Positions 8,966 to 18,675 of a stretch of 64,000 nucleotides of DNA are shown one piece after another. The notes beneath the pieces were generated by a model. That model was not told where the DNA came from. It searched no databases and saw only the letters and a program-made list of their open reading frames with translations. The translations under genes were made by a program, and so were the position numbers. Source of the DNA: Rhizobium sp. (lineage in GTDB: Bacteria > Pseudomonadota > Alphaproteobacteria > Rhizobiales > Rhizobiaceae); NCBI GenBank assembly GCA_002796995.1, contig PEKW01000015.1:186001-250000 (forward strand), written 5' to 3'. Positions within the stretch are counted from its first letter, which is position 1. Each line of letters opens with the position of its first letter.

Positions 8966-9778
8966 TCAGGCGGGCGGGCGTTTCGGCAATACCCGGTCGA
9001 AGGCGTTCCCCTCTGTGTCGACGGCATGCACCGTGAAGTCGGGCGAGCCATTGTCGATGTAGTTGAAGCGGAAGACCGGATTTTCGCTGATCGAGATCCC
9101 GCCTTCGAGCGAGAACAGCAACTCGTCGCCCTGGCGGACTTCGAGTTCGTTGATGAAATGCGCGCCGATGAACAACTGGGTGACCTGGTCCCGCTGCAGC
9201 CCGGAATAATTGGGATGGCGGATCATGATCTGCGCTTCGCGCCGCGAAGTCTGGTCGGGAACGGGAAGGTCAAAGAGCTTCAGCCGCATGTCGCCCATGC
9301 CCGTCAGCGCTGCTGCCGAGTCCTTGGTGGCGGGCGCGGAACAACCGCCGGACGCCTTGACGAAGCGCCCCGTCATGTAACTGCCGTTCGGTGTGTCGGC
9401 GATGACGCGGATGTTGGAATATTGGTTGACCCTGACGCGCGTCTCGAACTTCAGCGGCATCATCGCCGGCCCGAAGCGGATTTCGGCGGCCACTGGCGCC
9501 GGGTTTTCGTCGATCACCAGCTTGATGGCATTGATCGGGCCGCCGGTCGGATCGGTCTGCTCGATCGTCACCGGCACGACCGCCGCGTCGTCGGCGCGAT
9601 AGGGTGCGATGAGGGATAGAAGCGGCGCGGCGTCACGCAGAACAGCATCGCCGGCAATCGCGTCCTTGATGGTGTTCCATGTCGGTCCATCGACCAGGGG
9701 ATTGTCGGGCAAAGCTTCTTCTGCGCTGGCAAGGCCAGCGGCGAGCAAGAAGGACAATCCTGCCAGTACCTGTCTCAT
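8966..9778 (-). CDS. Quinoprotein dehydrogenase-associated SoxYZ-like carrier (copy 1)
   Basis: A 270-aa exported protein; I took ATG 9778 (MRQVLAG) because it begins a proper signal peptide ending near residue 19. It matches the fused SoxY-SoxZ-like family found beside PQQ dehydrogenases: an N-terminal SoxY-like half (about 35-140), a GGCSAP segment, and a C-terminal SoxZ-like half (about 160-260). The mature protein has one cysteine, C146, at the position of the SoxY carrier arm. Sox carriers hold sulfur intermediates on this cysteine; what this family carries is unknown. A second copy lies at 17841-18671. Confidence 0.82.
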   Translation of the reverse strand: MRQVLAGLSFLLAAGLASAEEALPDNPLVDGPTWNTIKDAIAGDAVLRDAAPLLSLIAPYRADDAAVVPVTIEQTDPTGGPINAIKLVIDENPAPVAAEIRFGPAMMPLKFETRVRVNQYSNIRVIADTPNGSYMTGRFVKASGGCSAPATKDSAAALTGMGDMRLKLFDLPVPDQTSRREAQIMIRHPNYSGLQRDQVTQLFIGAHFINELEVRQGDELLFSLEGGISISENPVFRFNYIDNGSPDFTVHAVDTEGNAFDRVLPKRPPA

Positions 9779-9806
9779 GACGGTCAGTCCCCGGTTCAAG
9801 GACCAG

Positions 9807-9825
9807 ACACGGCGTGTCGCCGTGT
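9807..9825. promoter_or_regulatory. Dyad in the divergent 9779-9948 promoter region
   Basis: ACACGGCG-TGT-CGCCGTGT is a perfect 8-bp inverted repeat with a 3-base centre, 29 bases upstream of the SoxYZ-like start and 124 bases upstream of the metallohydrolase start. It could be an operator for the neighbouring LuxR-type regulator, or a leader hairpin. Confidence 0.4.
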
Positions 9826-9948
9826 GGAAATGCATCATACTCCAGCGGGCCGATGCGCAGAACCGAGCCTTTCGGATGTGTTGCGGGGTGGCGGGCGCGG
9901 TCCCAGGCTGAGCACGACCAAGTGTTTGAGGCGGATCGGAGGTGAGAC

Positions 9949-11013
9949 GTGTTCGAGGCATTCGTGACGATCTGCCTCTTGGCATCTGTCGATCCGCAAG
10001 GGACCGCCGCTGCGCAGGAGGCCTGCCGCACCGCGCTTCTGCCGGGTCATGCGGCGGCCAGCAAGACCGATTGCGAGGCACAGGTCTTCGCCAGTCCGCC
10101 CGCATGGCTGTCGAAGAGCAGTGCGGACAAGCCGTTCTGCGCGGAAAGACCACGATCGCGTCTCGCCTTTACCGAGGTGATGCCGGGCCTGTTCGTCCAT
10201 CGCGGCGCGATCGCAGAGCCGGACGCGACGAATGCCGGCGATGTCGCCAATATCGCCTTCATCATCGGCGATGACAGTATCGCGGTTATCGATTCCGGCG
10301 GCTCGCGTCAGGTCGGTGAACAAGTCTATCTCGCCATTCGTGAGCACAGCGACCTGCCGATTTCGCACCTGATCCTGACGCATATGCATCCGGATCACGT
10401 GTTCGGTGCCGAGGCGTTGCGAGAGGCAGGCGCCGTGGTCGTCGGGCAGCAGAACCTGCCGCGGGCGCTCGCCGATCGGGCCGGCAGCTACGAGACCAGC
10501 TTCGGCCGGCTGATCGGCGCGCAGGCCTTTCTCGGCAGCCGCATCATCGCTCCGGATCGCAATGCGGCGCCTTCGGAAACCATCGACCTCGGCGATCGGG
10601 TTCTTGAGCTTCGCTCCTGGCCGACCGCGCATACGGGTACGGATCTGACGGTCCTCGACCGCACGTCTCGGGTGCTGATCGCCGGCGATCTGCTGTTCGA
10701 CGAATATGCGCCGGCGCTCGATGGTTCGCTGAAGGGCTGGCGCGCGGTGATGGGCGAGATGATGCTGATGCCGGCAAGCCAGGTGGTTCCCGGTCACGGG
10801 GGCCCCATACTCGCCTGGCCGGAAGCGGCGGCACCTCAGTCGCGCTATCTCGGCGTGCTGGAAGCGGATACGCGCGTGGCGCTCAAGGACGGATTGACGC
10901 TCGGTGCGGCGATCAAGGTGATCGCACGCAGCGAGGCGGGGCACTGGCAGCTGTTCGACCTGCACAATCCGCGCAACGCCACCGTCGCCTATACGGAGCT
11001 CGAATGGGAATAA
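9949..11013 (+). CDS. Quinoprotein relay zinc metallohydrolase (SoxH-related, MBL fold)
   Basis: A 354-aa metallo-beta-lactamase-fold protein. The zinc motif THMHPDH gives H145, H147, D149 and H150; further ligands are likely in PTAHTGTD and VPGHGG. The N-terminus (GTG start after GGAGGTGAG) is a weak hydrophobic leader followed by several cysteines. It belongs with the SoxH-related hydrolases found with PQQ dehydrogenases and SoxYZ-like carriers. The reaction is unknown; by analogy it might release a group from the carrier. It is transcribed divergently from carrier copy 1. Confidence 0.82.
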   Translation: MFEAFVTICLLASVDPQGTAAAQEACRTALLPGHAAASKTDCEAQVFASPPAWLSKSSADKPFCAERPRSRLAFTEVMPGLFVHRGAIAEPDATNAGDVANIAFIIGDDSIAVIDSGGSRQVGEQVYLAIREHSDLPISHLILTHMHPDHVFGAEALREAGAVVVGQQNLPRALADRAGSYETSFGRLIGAQAFLGSRIIAPDRNAAPSETIDLGDRVLELRSWPTAHTGTDLTVLDRTSRVLIAGDLLFDEYAPALDGSLKGWRAVMGEMMLMPASQVVPGHGGPILAWPEAAAPQSRYLGVLEADTRVALKDGLTLGAAIKVIARSEAGHWQLFDLHNPRNATVAYTELEWE

Positions 11014-11022
11014 CCGCAAACG

Positions 11023-11616
11023 TCATTTGGGCAGATGCTTGAGCAGGATCTGCGCGATCGCGTAGGCTCGCTTTTCGATCAGCACCGGCGTCTCGCAGAC
11101 ATAGGTGAGCGCCCGCGAGCGGTCGAGATAGATGCGCTCGTTCCAGTCCATCTCTTCCTCGAGCTTGTCGATCCGGTCGAAATCCGGCGCCTTCTCCGCG
11201 CTCAGTTTCGCCATCTCGATGCGATCGGCGTCAATCCTGGCCGAAAGCGCGATCTGGCTCTGCGAGTAGCGGGCGATGCCGGACATCAGACGCTTGCGGT
11301 TTTCCGACAGCCGGTCGAATACGCTCTGGAAGACGGACCCGAGCATCTGCTCGTCGGAGGGATGCTTGGCGACGAAGTCCCGCACATGAATTTCGGCTTC
11401 CTCCAGGCTGACGCGGCGGAGTGCCAGCACGGCGGCCAGTTCTTCGGCTTCGGGTGACAGGTCCGTCTTCGTGACGGGATGCGGCCACATCAATCCCGCC
11501 GACAGATTCTCCACCTTGCGCTGGATGCAGGGCCAGTCGGGGTCGGAAAAGTCAGCGGCGACGCCCGGCCCTGGAAAGAGCGCCAGCAGAAGCACCAGGT
11601 TCACGGCTTTCATCAT
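11023..11616 (-). CDS. Exported coiled-coil protein of unknown function
   Basis: A 197-aa protein with a signal peptide (cleavage near residue 20, GVA-ADFSD). The mature region is mostly helical and charged, with a coiled-coil-like stretch around 125-165, and cysteines near each end (WPCIQ and YVCET) that could be bridged. GGAGGG lies 5 or 8 bases upstream of two possible ATG codons (11616, 11613). It converges on the metallohydrolase gene. I do not recognise the family; context suggests a role in periplasmic alcohol oxidation. Confidence 0.65.
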   Translation of the reverse strand: MMKAVNLVLLLALFPGPGVAADFSDPDWPCIQRKVENLSAGLMWPHPVTKTDLSPEAEELAAVLALRRVSLEEAEIHVRDFVAKHPSDEQMLGSVFQSVFDRLSENRKRLMSGIARYSQSQIALSARIDADRIEMAKLSAEKAPDFDRIDKLEEEMDWNERIYLDRSRALTYVCETPVLIEKRAYAIAQILLKHLPK

Positions 11617-11781
11617 GAAGTCCCTCCTCGACTTGTGTCACTATAGGCAAACGGAGGGAGATGCCAAAGGTGCCGATTTACACACTAAGGTCGCAATTGT
11701 CAGTGCGCTTGGCTCGTCTGTAGTCTCACCCCAAGGTCGCAAAGGCCGGCATTCAATAACGCAGATACCGGGAGGCATTCC

Positions 11782-12909
<1,128 letters not shown>

Positions 12910-12917
12910 GCGGGCCG

Positions 12918-13748
12918 ATGGAACTCGTATCGCAAAACCAGTGCTTCGGCGGCACGCAGTCGGTCTACCGGCATCGCTCCGAGGTTTGCGGGGGCGAAAT
13001 GACCTTCGGCCTCTTTCTGCCGCCGCAGGCTGGGAACCGGCCGGTACCGTTGCTCTGGTACCTGTCGGGCCTGACCTGCACGCATGAGAATGCCATGACC
13101 AAGGCGGGGTTGCAGCGTCATGCGGCGGAGCACGGTCTGGCGCTGGTCTTTCCGGATACCTCGCCGCGAGGCGAGGGCGTGGCCGACGACCAGGCCTACG
13201 ACCTTGGCCAGGGAGCTGGCTTCTATGTCAATGCGACGCAGAAACCCTGGTCGCGGCATTTTCGCATGTACGACTACATCGTTTCGGAATTGCCCGATCT
13301 GTTGATGGCGGAACTGCCGCTCAGCGGGGTGCACGGTATCACCGGCCATTCGATGGGCGGGCATGGCGCCCTGACGATCGCCTTTCGCAACCCGGCGCAG
13401 TTTCGTTCGGTGTCCGCCTTTGCACCGATCGTCAACCCGACCCGGTCGGACTGGGGACGCAAGCAGTTCTCTGCCTATCTCGGCGATGACGAGGCGCACT
13501 GGGTGGAATACGACGCCTGCCTGCTTCTGGCCGAACGGGGCTGGGCCGGCGAGATCCTGATCGACCAGGGCGCGACGGACCAGTTCCTCGAGCAGCTGCG
13601 TCCCGAGGCCATGGCCAGCCTGATCGCGGAGCGACGCCAGCCCGGCGTCCTGCGCATGCAGGCCGGTTATGATCACAGCTACTATTTTGTTGCGAGTTTC
13701 GGCGAGGACCACGTGCGCTGGCACGCCGAGCGGCTCAACGCCGCGTGA
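12918..13748 (+). CDS. fghA: S-formylglutathione hydrolase
   Basis: A 276-aa esterase-D-type hydrolase. I chose ATG 12918 (MELVSQNQCFGGTQ), which matches how this family begins, over the TTG at 12906 given by the ORF track. The nucleophile is S145 in GHSMGGHG; the acid and base are probably the Asp in DQGATD and the His in YDHSYY. It splits S-formylglutathione into formate and glutathione. It starts 8 bases after the adhC stop, so the two form one operon. Confidence 0.93.
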   Translation: MELVSQNQCFGGTQSVYRHRSEVCGGEMTFGLFLPPQAGNRPVPLLWYLSGLTCTHENAMTKAGLQRHAAEHGLALVFPDTSPRGEGVADDQAYDLGQGAGFYVNATQKPWSRHFRMYDYIVSELPDLLMAELPLSGVHGITGHSMGGHGALTIAFRNPAQFRSVSAFAPIVNPTRSDWGRKQFSAYLGDDEAHWVEYDACLLLAERGWAGEILIDQGATDQFLEQLRPEAMASLIAERRQPGVLRMQAGYDHSYYFVASFGEDHVRWHAERLNAA

Positions 13749-13761
13749 CAAGACTGCGCAT

Positions 13762-13783
13762 GGCGCCGGCATCGTCCGGTGCC
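13762..13783 (+). terminator. Stem-loop after fghA
   Basis: GGCGCCGG and CCGGTGCC pair (one G-T) around a 6-base loop, 13 bases after the fghA stop. There is no T-run; it may be a weak terminator between the formaldehyde genes and xoxF. Confidence 0.4.
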
Positions 13784-13940
13784 GATGGGTCGCACATGCA
13801 ATGCGACAGGTGGGTTCGCGGCCTGAGAGTGTAAGTGGTCGCGCACCTTTAACGACAGGAGGGACGAGCAGCAGGATGATGGGATCGTAGCTTCGGACAT
13901 CCGAGGTGCAAGGTCTCGGGGGATTTTCGCAAAGCCGATG

Positions 13941-13972
13941 CCGGGAAGGAGGAGACCGCAAGGTTTTCCCGG
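13941..13972 (+). promoter_or_regulatory. Inverted repeat in the xoxF leader
   Basis: CCGGGAA and TTCCCGG are separated by 18 bases about 50 bases upstream of the xoxF start. The loop contains a strong ribosome-site-like purine run (GGAGGAGA) with no suitable start after it. It is part of the 274-base fghA-xoxF gap, which must hold the xoxF promoter; I could not place -35/-10 boxes. Confidence 0.35.
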
Positions 13973-14022
13973 GGCGAAGAGGGTGGATGACCCTGATCGG
14001 CATCACTCAACGGGAGGATACA

Positions 14023-15825
14023 ATGAAACGACTTCTCACATTGCTTGCCGTGTTGACCATAGGCGGCTCACAGGTCGCCTTCGCCAATCCGGATCTGCAG
14101 AAAATCATCGATGACCCCAACCAGTGGGCCATCCAGACGGGCGACTACGCCAACCAGCGCTATTCCAAGCTCGACCAGATCAACAAGGGAAATGTCGGCA
14201 AGATGCAGGTCGCGTGGACCTTCTCGACCGGCGTCCTGCGTGGTCACGAAGGCTCGCCACTGGTCATCGGCGACATGATGTATGTGCATTCGCCGTTCCC
14301 GAACACCGTCTTCGCGCTCGACCTGAGCAAGGAAGGCCAGATCGTCTGGAAATACGAACCGAAGCAGGACGCAGACGTCATTCCGGTGATGTGCTGTGAC
14401 ACCGTCAACCGCGGCGTGGCCTATGCCGACGGCAAGATATTCCTGCACCAGGCCGATACCACGGTCGTTGCGCTCGACGCGAAGACCGGCAAGGTCGTGT
14501 GGAGCGTCAAGAACGGCGATCCGAAGAAGGGCGAAACCAACACCGCGACCGTTCTGCCGGTCAAGGACAAGATCATCGTCGGCATTTCCGGCGGCGAATT
14601 CGGCGTGCGCGGTTCGGTCACGGCCTATGCCATGGCCGACGGCAAGCTTCTGTGGCGCGGCTATTCGATGGGTCCCGACAGCGACACGCTGATCGATCCC
14701 GAGAAGACCACCCATCTCGGCAAGCCGGTCGGCGCCGACTCTGGTCTGAACACCTGGGAAGGCGACCAGTGGAAGATCGGTGGCGGCACGACCTGGGGCT
14801 GGTATTCCTATGATGCCGAAGAGAACCTGATCTATTACGGCTCGGGCAACCCTTCGACCTGGAACCCGTCCCAGCGCCCGGGCGACAACCGCTGGTCCAT
14901 GACGATCTTCGCTCGTGACGCCGACACCGGCGTGGCCAAGTGGGTCTACCAGATGACCCCGCACGACGAATGGGACTATGACGGCATCAACGAGATGATC
15001 CTGACCGAACAGGACATCGACGGCAAGGCACGCAAGCTGCTGACCCATTTCGACCGTAACGGCTTCGGCTATACGCTCGATCGCGTCTCCGGCGAACTGC
15101 TGGTGGCCGAGAAGTACGACCCCGCCGTCAACTGGGCGACCGAAGTCGTGATGGATCCGAAGTCCGACCAGTATGGTCGTCCGCAGGTCGTCGCGCAGTA
15201 TTCGACCGAACAGAACGGCGAAGACGTCAACTCGACCGGCATCTGCCCCGCCGCGCTCGGCACCAAGGACCAGCAGCCTGCGGCCTATTCGCCGAAGACC
15301 CAGCTGTTCTACGTTCCGACCAACCACGTCTGCATGGACTACGAGCCCTTCCGCGTCAGCTACACCGCCGGCCAGCCCTATGTCGGGGCGACGCTTTCGA
15401 TGTATCCCGCACCGGGCAGCCATGGCGGCATGGGCAACTTCATTGCCTGGGACGGCAAGGAAGGCAAGATCAAGTGGTCGCTGCCTGAGAAGTTCTCCGT
15501 CTGGTCCGGCGCACTCGCAACGGCTGGTGACGTCGTATTCTACGGCACGCTCGAAGGCTACCTGAAGGCCGTCGATTCCGAGACCGGCAAGGAGCTCTAT
15601 CGCTTCAAGACCCCGTCCGGCATCATCGGCAACGTCATGACCTACACCCATGGCGGCAAGCAGTATGTGGCCGTGCTCTCGGGTGTCGGTGGCTGGGCCG
15701 GTATCGGCCTTGCAGCCGGCCTGACCAACCCGAACGAAGGTCTCGGCGCCGTGGGCGGCTATGCAGCCCTCAGCGACTATACCGCGCTCGGCGGCACGCT
15801 CACCGTGTTCTCGCTGCCGAACTGA
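14023..15825 (+). CDS. xoxF: Lanthanide-dependent methanol dehydrogenase XoxF
   Basis: A 600-aa periplasmic PQQ quinoprotein with a signal peptide ending at about residue 21 (AFA-NPDL). I start at ATG 14023, which follows GGGAGGATACA; the track's longer ORF adds leader sequence. The adjacent cysteines C124-C125 (VMCCDT) that stack on PQQ are present. Metal ligands fit XoxF: E192 (GGEFG), N276 (GSGNPSTW), catalytic D318 and the extra D320 in PHDEWDYDG. The second Asp marks lanthanide-dependent enzymes and is Ala in calcium-dependent MxaF. The protein oxidises methanol to formaldehyde or formate and reduces XoxG. No mxaF or pqq genes occur in the window. Confidence 0.96.
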   Translation: MKRLLTLLAVLTIGGSQVAFANPDLQKIIDDPNQWAIQTGDYANQRYSKLDQINKGNVGKMQVAWTFSTGVLRGHEGSPLVIGDMMYVHSPFPNTVFALDLSKEGQIVWKYEPKQDADVIPVMCCDTVNRGVAYADGKIFLHQADTTVVALDAKTGKVVWSVKNGDPKKGETNTATVLPVKDKIIVGISGGEFGVRGSVTAYAMADGKLLWRGYSMGPDSDTLIDPEKTTHLGKPVGADSGLNTWEGDQWKIGGGTTWGWYSYDAEENLIYYGSGNPSTWNPSQRPGDNRWSMTIFARDADTGVAKWVYQMTPHDEWDYDGINEMILTEQDIDGKARKLLTHFDRNGFGYTLDRVSGELLVAEKYDPAVNWATEVVMDPKSDQYGRPQVVAQYSTEQNGEDVNSTGICPAALGTKDQQPAAYSPKTQLFYVPTNHVCMDYEPFRVSYTAGQPYVGATLSMYPAPGSHGGMGNFIAWDGKEGKIKWSLPEKFSVWSGALATAGDVVFYGTLEGYLKAVDSETGKELYRFKTPSGIIGNVMTYTHGGKQYVAVLSGVGGWAGIGLAAGLTNPNEGLGAVGGYAALSDYTALGGTLTVFSLPN

Positions 15826-15847
15826 CGGCAGCCCAACGCCAATGAAG

Positions 15848-15875
15848 CTGGCGCGGGTGCATCAGCCCGCGCCAG
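15848..15875 (+). terminator. Stem-loop between xoxF and xoxG
   Basis: A perfect 10-bp stem (CTGGCGCGGG / CCCGCGCCAG) with an 8-base loop, followed by TTCGTTCT. It lies in the 78-base gap and probably reduces transcription of xoxG relative to the abundant xoxF or protects the xoxF 3' end. Confidence 0.6.
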
Positions 15876-15903
15876 TTCGTTCTCTGGCCCAAAAGGACGC
15901 AAC

Positions 15904-16434
15904 ATGACCAGAAGACTATCCGCTCTGCCGACCTCGCTCGCCGCCCTGGCGCTGTTTGCCAGCTCGGCCACGGCGCAGGACGCGGCAAAGGCCGACAACA
16001 TCACTGCCGCCAGCAACGAGAACGGCCGCTACTACACCGCCGACGGTGTGCCGACCTTCAATATCGCTCCGGACGGCACGATGGACTGGATGACCTATTC
16101 CGGTTTCCGCCGCTATCATTCCGAATGCCATGTCTGTCACGGGCCGGAAGGCGAAGGTTCGAGCTATGCGCCGGCGTTGAAGAACTCGGCGATCGACATG
16201 GACTATTATGACTTCGTCGACGTTGTCACCAACGGCCGCAAGAAGGTCAGTGCCTCGCAGAATTCGGTGATGCCGTCGTTCGGGCAGAACGCCAATGTCA
16301 TGTGCTATCTCGACGACATCTATACCTATCTGAAGGCGCGCGGCAGCGGGGCATTGCCGAGAGGCCGGCCCGGAAAGAAGGAGCCGAAATCCGATGCAAT
16401 TCGTCAAGCGGAAGCCGATTGCCTTGGCAACTAG
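15904..16434 (+). CDS. xoxG: Cytochrome c XoxG, electron acceptor of XoxF
   Basis: A 176-aa exported c-type cytochrome with a signal peptide to about residue 24. One haem site C75-HV-C78-H79 (ECHVCHGPEG) is present and M123 (VMPSFGQN) is the likely axial ligand. It is the dedicated cytochrome (cL-type) that takes electrons from XoxF. The C-terminal 40 bases overlap the xoxJ start in another frame, so the two are translationally linked. Confidence 0.92.
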   Translation: MTRRLSALPTSLAALALFASSATAQDAAKADNITAASNENGRYYTADGVPTFNIAPDGTMDWMTYSGFRRYHSECHVCHGPEGEGSSYAPALKNSAIDMDYYDFVDVVTNGRKKVSASQNSVMPSFGQNANVMCYLDDIYTYLKARGSGALPRGRPGKKEPKSDAIRQAEADCLGN

Positions 16435-17260
16435 ACACCTGTCCATCCTGGCAAGCCTGCTGCTGGCATTTGGCATTGCAGCGCCGGCGGCGGCGCAGAC
16501 CTCCGACCTCGTGTCGAAGACGGCCTTCCGCGTCTGCGCGGATCCGGCCAACATGCCGATGTCCGACAAGTCGGGAGCAGGTTTCGAGAACAAGATCGCC
16601 GAACTGCTGGCAGCCGAACTCAAGCTGCCGCTGGAATACACCTGGTTCCCGATGGCGACCGGCTTCATCCGCAAGACCCTGCAGGCCTATAATTGCGACG
16701 TCGTGATCGGCTACGCGCAGGGCGACGAGATGGTGTTGAATACCAACCACTACTACACATCCGGCTTCGTGCTGATCGTGCCTGCGGACGGTCCGCTCGC
16801 CGGTGTCACGACCATCGGCGACCCGGTACTGAAGGACAAGCGAATCGGCGTGGTCGCGGGCAGTCCGCCGGGCACGCATATGGCGCTTCATGGGCTTCTG
16901 GCCAAGGCCAAGGGCTATGACCTGATGGTCGACCGGCGTTACCAGGATCCGGCCGGTGATATGCTGGCCGATCTCAAAGCCGGCGTGATCGATGCGGCTA
17001 TTCTTTGGGGACCGATCGGCGGTCCACTGGTCAAGCAGAGCCACCCGGATTTCAAGGTGACACCGCTGCTCTCCGAGCCGCTGCCGCCGAAGCTGTTCTA
17101 TCGCATCACCATGGGTGTCCGGCAGGGCGAGAAGGTCTGGGAACGCAAGCTCAACTCGCTGATCCGGCGCAATCAGGCGAAGATCAACGCCATTCTCTCG
17201 GAGGCTGGCGTGCCATTGCTCAACGACATGGGCACCGCGCCGTTGGAGGCTCCAAAATGA
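16394..17260 (+). CDS. xoxJ: XoxJ, periplasmic binding-protein-like partner of XoxF
   Basis: A 288-aa protein of the quinoprotein dehydrogenase-associated substrate-binding-protein family (MoxJ/XoxJ). ATG 16394 lies inside xoxG; the N-terminus is long before the hydrophobic signal core (about 15-34), so a TTG at 16421 is a possible alternative. The mature part begins near TSDLVSKTAFRVCAD. XoxJ has a solute-binding fold with a large cleft and is thought to help activate or load XoxF; it is essential in several methylotrophs. It ends with an ATGA overlap on the next gene. Confidence 0.9.
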   Translation: MQFVKRKPIALATRHLSILASLLLAFGIAAPAAAQTSDLVSKTAFRVCADPANMPMSDKSGAGFENKIAELLAAELKLPLEYTWFPMATGFIRKTLQAYNCDVVIGYAQGDEMVLNTNHYYTSGFVLIVPADGPLAGVTTIGDPVLKDKRIGVVAGSPPGTHMALHGLLAKAKGYDLMVDRRYQDPAGDMLADLKAGVIDAAILWGPIGGPLVKQSHPDFKVTPLLSEPLPPKLFYRITMGVRQGEKVWERKLNSLIRRNQAKINAILSEAGVPLLNDMGTAPLEAPK

Positions 17261-17847
17261 ACCCTCGGCGGCTGCTTCTTCTCGCGCTGCTTCTGCTTGT
17301 TCCCACCGCGCTTACGGCCGAAGAGGCGCCCGCGCCTCAGGCGGGAACGATCCGGCAAACGGTCGAGGAGCCGGGCACGTACCGGGAAGACGAATACCGG
17401 GCTCCGGTGCCGGCGACGCTTGCCGGTGCGACGGTCGTTTCGACAGCGGAAGCGCATGCGCTGTGGGAGAGCGGAGGTGCGGCCTTCATCGACGTGCTGC
17501 CACGGCCGCCCAAGCCGGCCAACCTGCCCGAGGGCACGGTGTGGAACGAGAAGCCGCGCATTTCGATCGAGCGGGCGATCTGGCTGCCTAATACCGGTTA
17601 TGGCAAGCTGGCGGACACCACACTCGCCTATTTTCGCAACGGCCTGGAAAAGGCAACGGGCGGCGACAAGACGCGGCCGCTGCTGTTCTTCTGCCTTCCC
17701 GACTGCTGGATGTCATGGAATGCTGCCAAGCGGGCGATCGAACTCGGCTATGGCAAGGTCTACTGGTATCCCGAGGGCAGTGAGGGCTGGGCCGCGGCCA
17801 GGTATCCGACCGTGCGCCTGCAACCCGAGCCCGGCGCCGATCAGTAA
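17257..17847 (+). CDS. Rhodanese-like CXXCW-motif protein of PQQ catabolism
   Basis: A 196-aa exported protein (signal to about residue 20) with a rhodanese-like domain at about 60-185. The hallmark segment reads C146-LPD-C150-W followed by MSWNAAKRA, the signature of the PQQ-dependent catabolism-associated CXXCW family. The spacing here is three residues between the cysteines. A rhodanese fold with two cysteines suggests sulfur transfer or thiol redox chemistry in the periplasm, perhaps with the SoxYZ-like carriers; the target is unknown. It overlaps xoxJ (ATGA) and its 3' end overlaps the convergent carrier gene by 7 bases. Confidence 0.82.
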   Translation: MNPRRLLLLALLLLVPTALTAEEAPAPQAGTIRQTVEEPGTYREDEYRAPVPATLAGATVVSTAEAHALWESGGAAFIDVLPRPPKPANLPEGTVWNEKPRISIERAIWLPNTGYGKLADTTLAYFRNGLEKATGGDKTRPLLFFCLPDCWMSWNAAKRAIELGYGKVYWYPEGSEGWAAARYPTVRLQPEPGADQ

Positions 17848-18671
17848 CTCGTCAGGCTCTGCGTCTTGCGGCTGACGGTGCCGTCGGTATCCGTCATCGT
17901 CACGTCGATCACACGGGCCGCGGCCGGAATCGACAGGCTGAATTCCGGGTTTTCACTGAGAGAGATGGAGCCTGTCAGTTCGGCAAAGGGCACTCCATCG
18001 AGCTCGATGCCGACCGTCTCGACGTAGCGCATAGGGATAAAGAGCAGGCTCACCTGATCCATCTGCATACCGGAATGGCTGGGATGGCTGATCTTGAGGT
18101 TCATCGACACCTGCTGGTTCCGCAGCCGCGCCAGATTGGCCAGTAGTTGGCCATCGTCGGTCCCGCGCTCATGGCCGATCTCGATCTCCATGTTGCCGAG
18201 CGTCGCCAGCGCTGCCTCCGGGTTGCCGCCGGGCGGCGCCGCACAGGCGCCCTGACCCGATGTCTTGACGAAGCCCTCCGCGGCCAGCAACTGACCGTCG
18301 GTCAACTCGCCGACGACGTGAACAGGCGTCGGACCGTTGACCCGCAATGTCGTTTCGACGGCGACGCGCGCCATGGGCTGGGACAGCCGCAACACCGCGG
18401 AGACCGGCATAGGATTGCGATCGAGCACCAGCGTGACTTCCCGGATCATCTGGCCCGGCGGTGCGGCGAGCGTTGCGCCGATGACTGTCCTTGCGTCGTT
18501 TTCGGAGCGATAGGGCGCATCCAGGGTGATAATTCCGTCGGCGGCGGCGATCGGTCGCGCGCCGAACAGCTGCTGCCGGATCTTGGACCATTCGTCTTCG
18601 GCGCAGGCGGAGCCCGACGATAGGAGTGCCAGGCCGAAGGCCACGGCAAGAAGACGCGAATGTGAACGCAT
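17841..18671 (-). CDS. Quinoprotein dehydrogenase-associated SoxYZ-like carrier (copy 2)
   Basis: A 276-aa exported fused SoxY/SoxZ-like protein, with a signal peptide ending near residue 24. It is a diverged paralogue of 8966-9778: the same DAPYRSENDA / LIAPYRADDA region, NPMPV / NPAPV motif, HPSHSGMQMDQV / HPNYSGLQRDQV block and SISLSENPEF tail. The mature part has a single cysteine, C143 (GQGACAAP), again where SoxY carries its cargo. It heads away from the rhodanese gene and is followed downstream by nothing on its strand, ending the minus-strand arm 20676-17841. Confidence 0.82.
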   Translation of the reverse strand: MRSHSRLLAVAFGLALLSSGSACAEDEWSKIRQQLFGARPIAAADGIITLDAPYRSENDARTVIGATLAAPPGQMIREVTLVLDRNPMPVSAVLRLSQPMARVAVETTLRVNGPTPVHVVGELTDGQLLAAEGFVKTSGQGACAAPPGGNPEAALATLGNMEIEIGHERGTDDGQLLANLARLRNQQVSMNLKISHPSHSGMQMDQVSLLFIPMRYVETVGIELDGVPFAELTGSISLSENPEFSLSIPAAARVIDVTMTDTDGTVSRKTQSLTSY

Positions 18672-18675
18672 GGCT

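Noticed and set aside
14068-15651. 527-aa minus-strand ORF opposite xoxF
   Set aside because: xoxF is certain on the plus strand; the antisense frame is open only because of codon bias.
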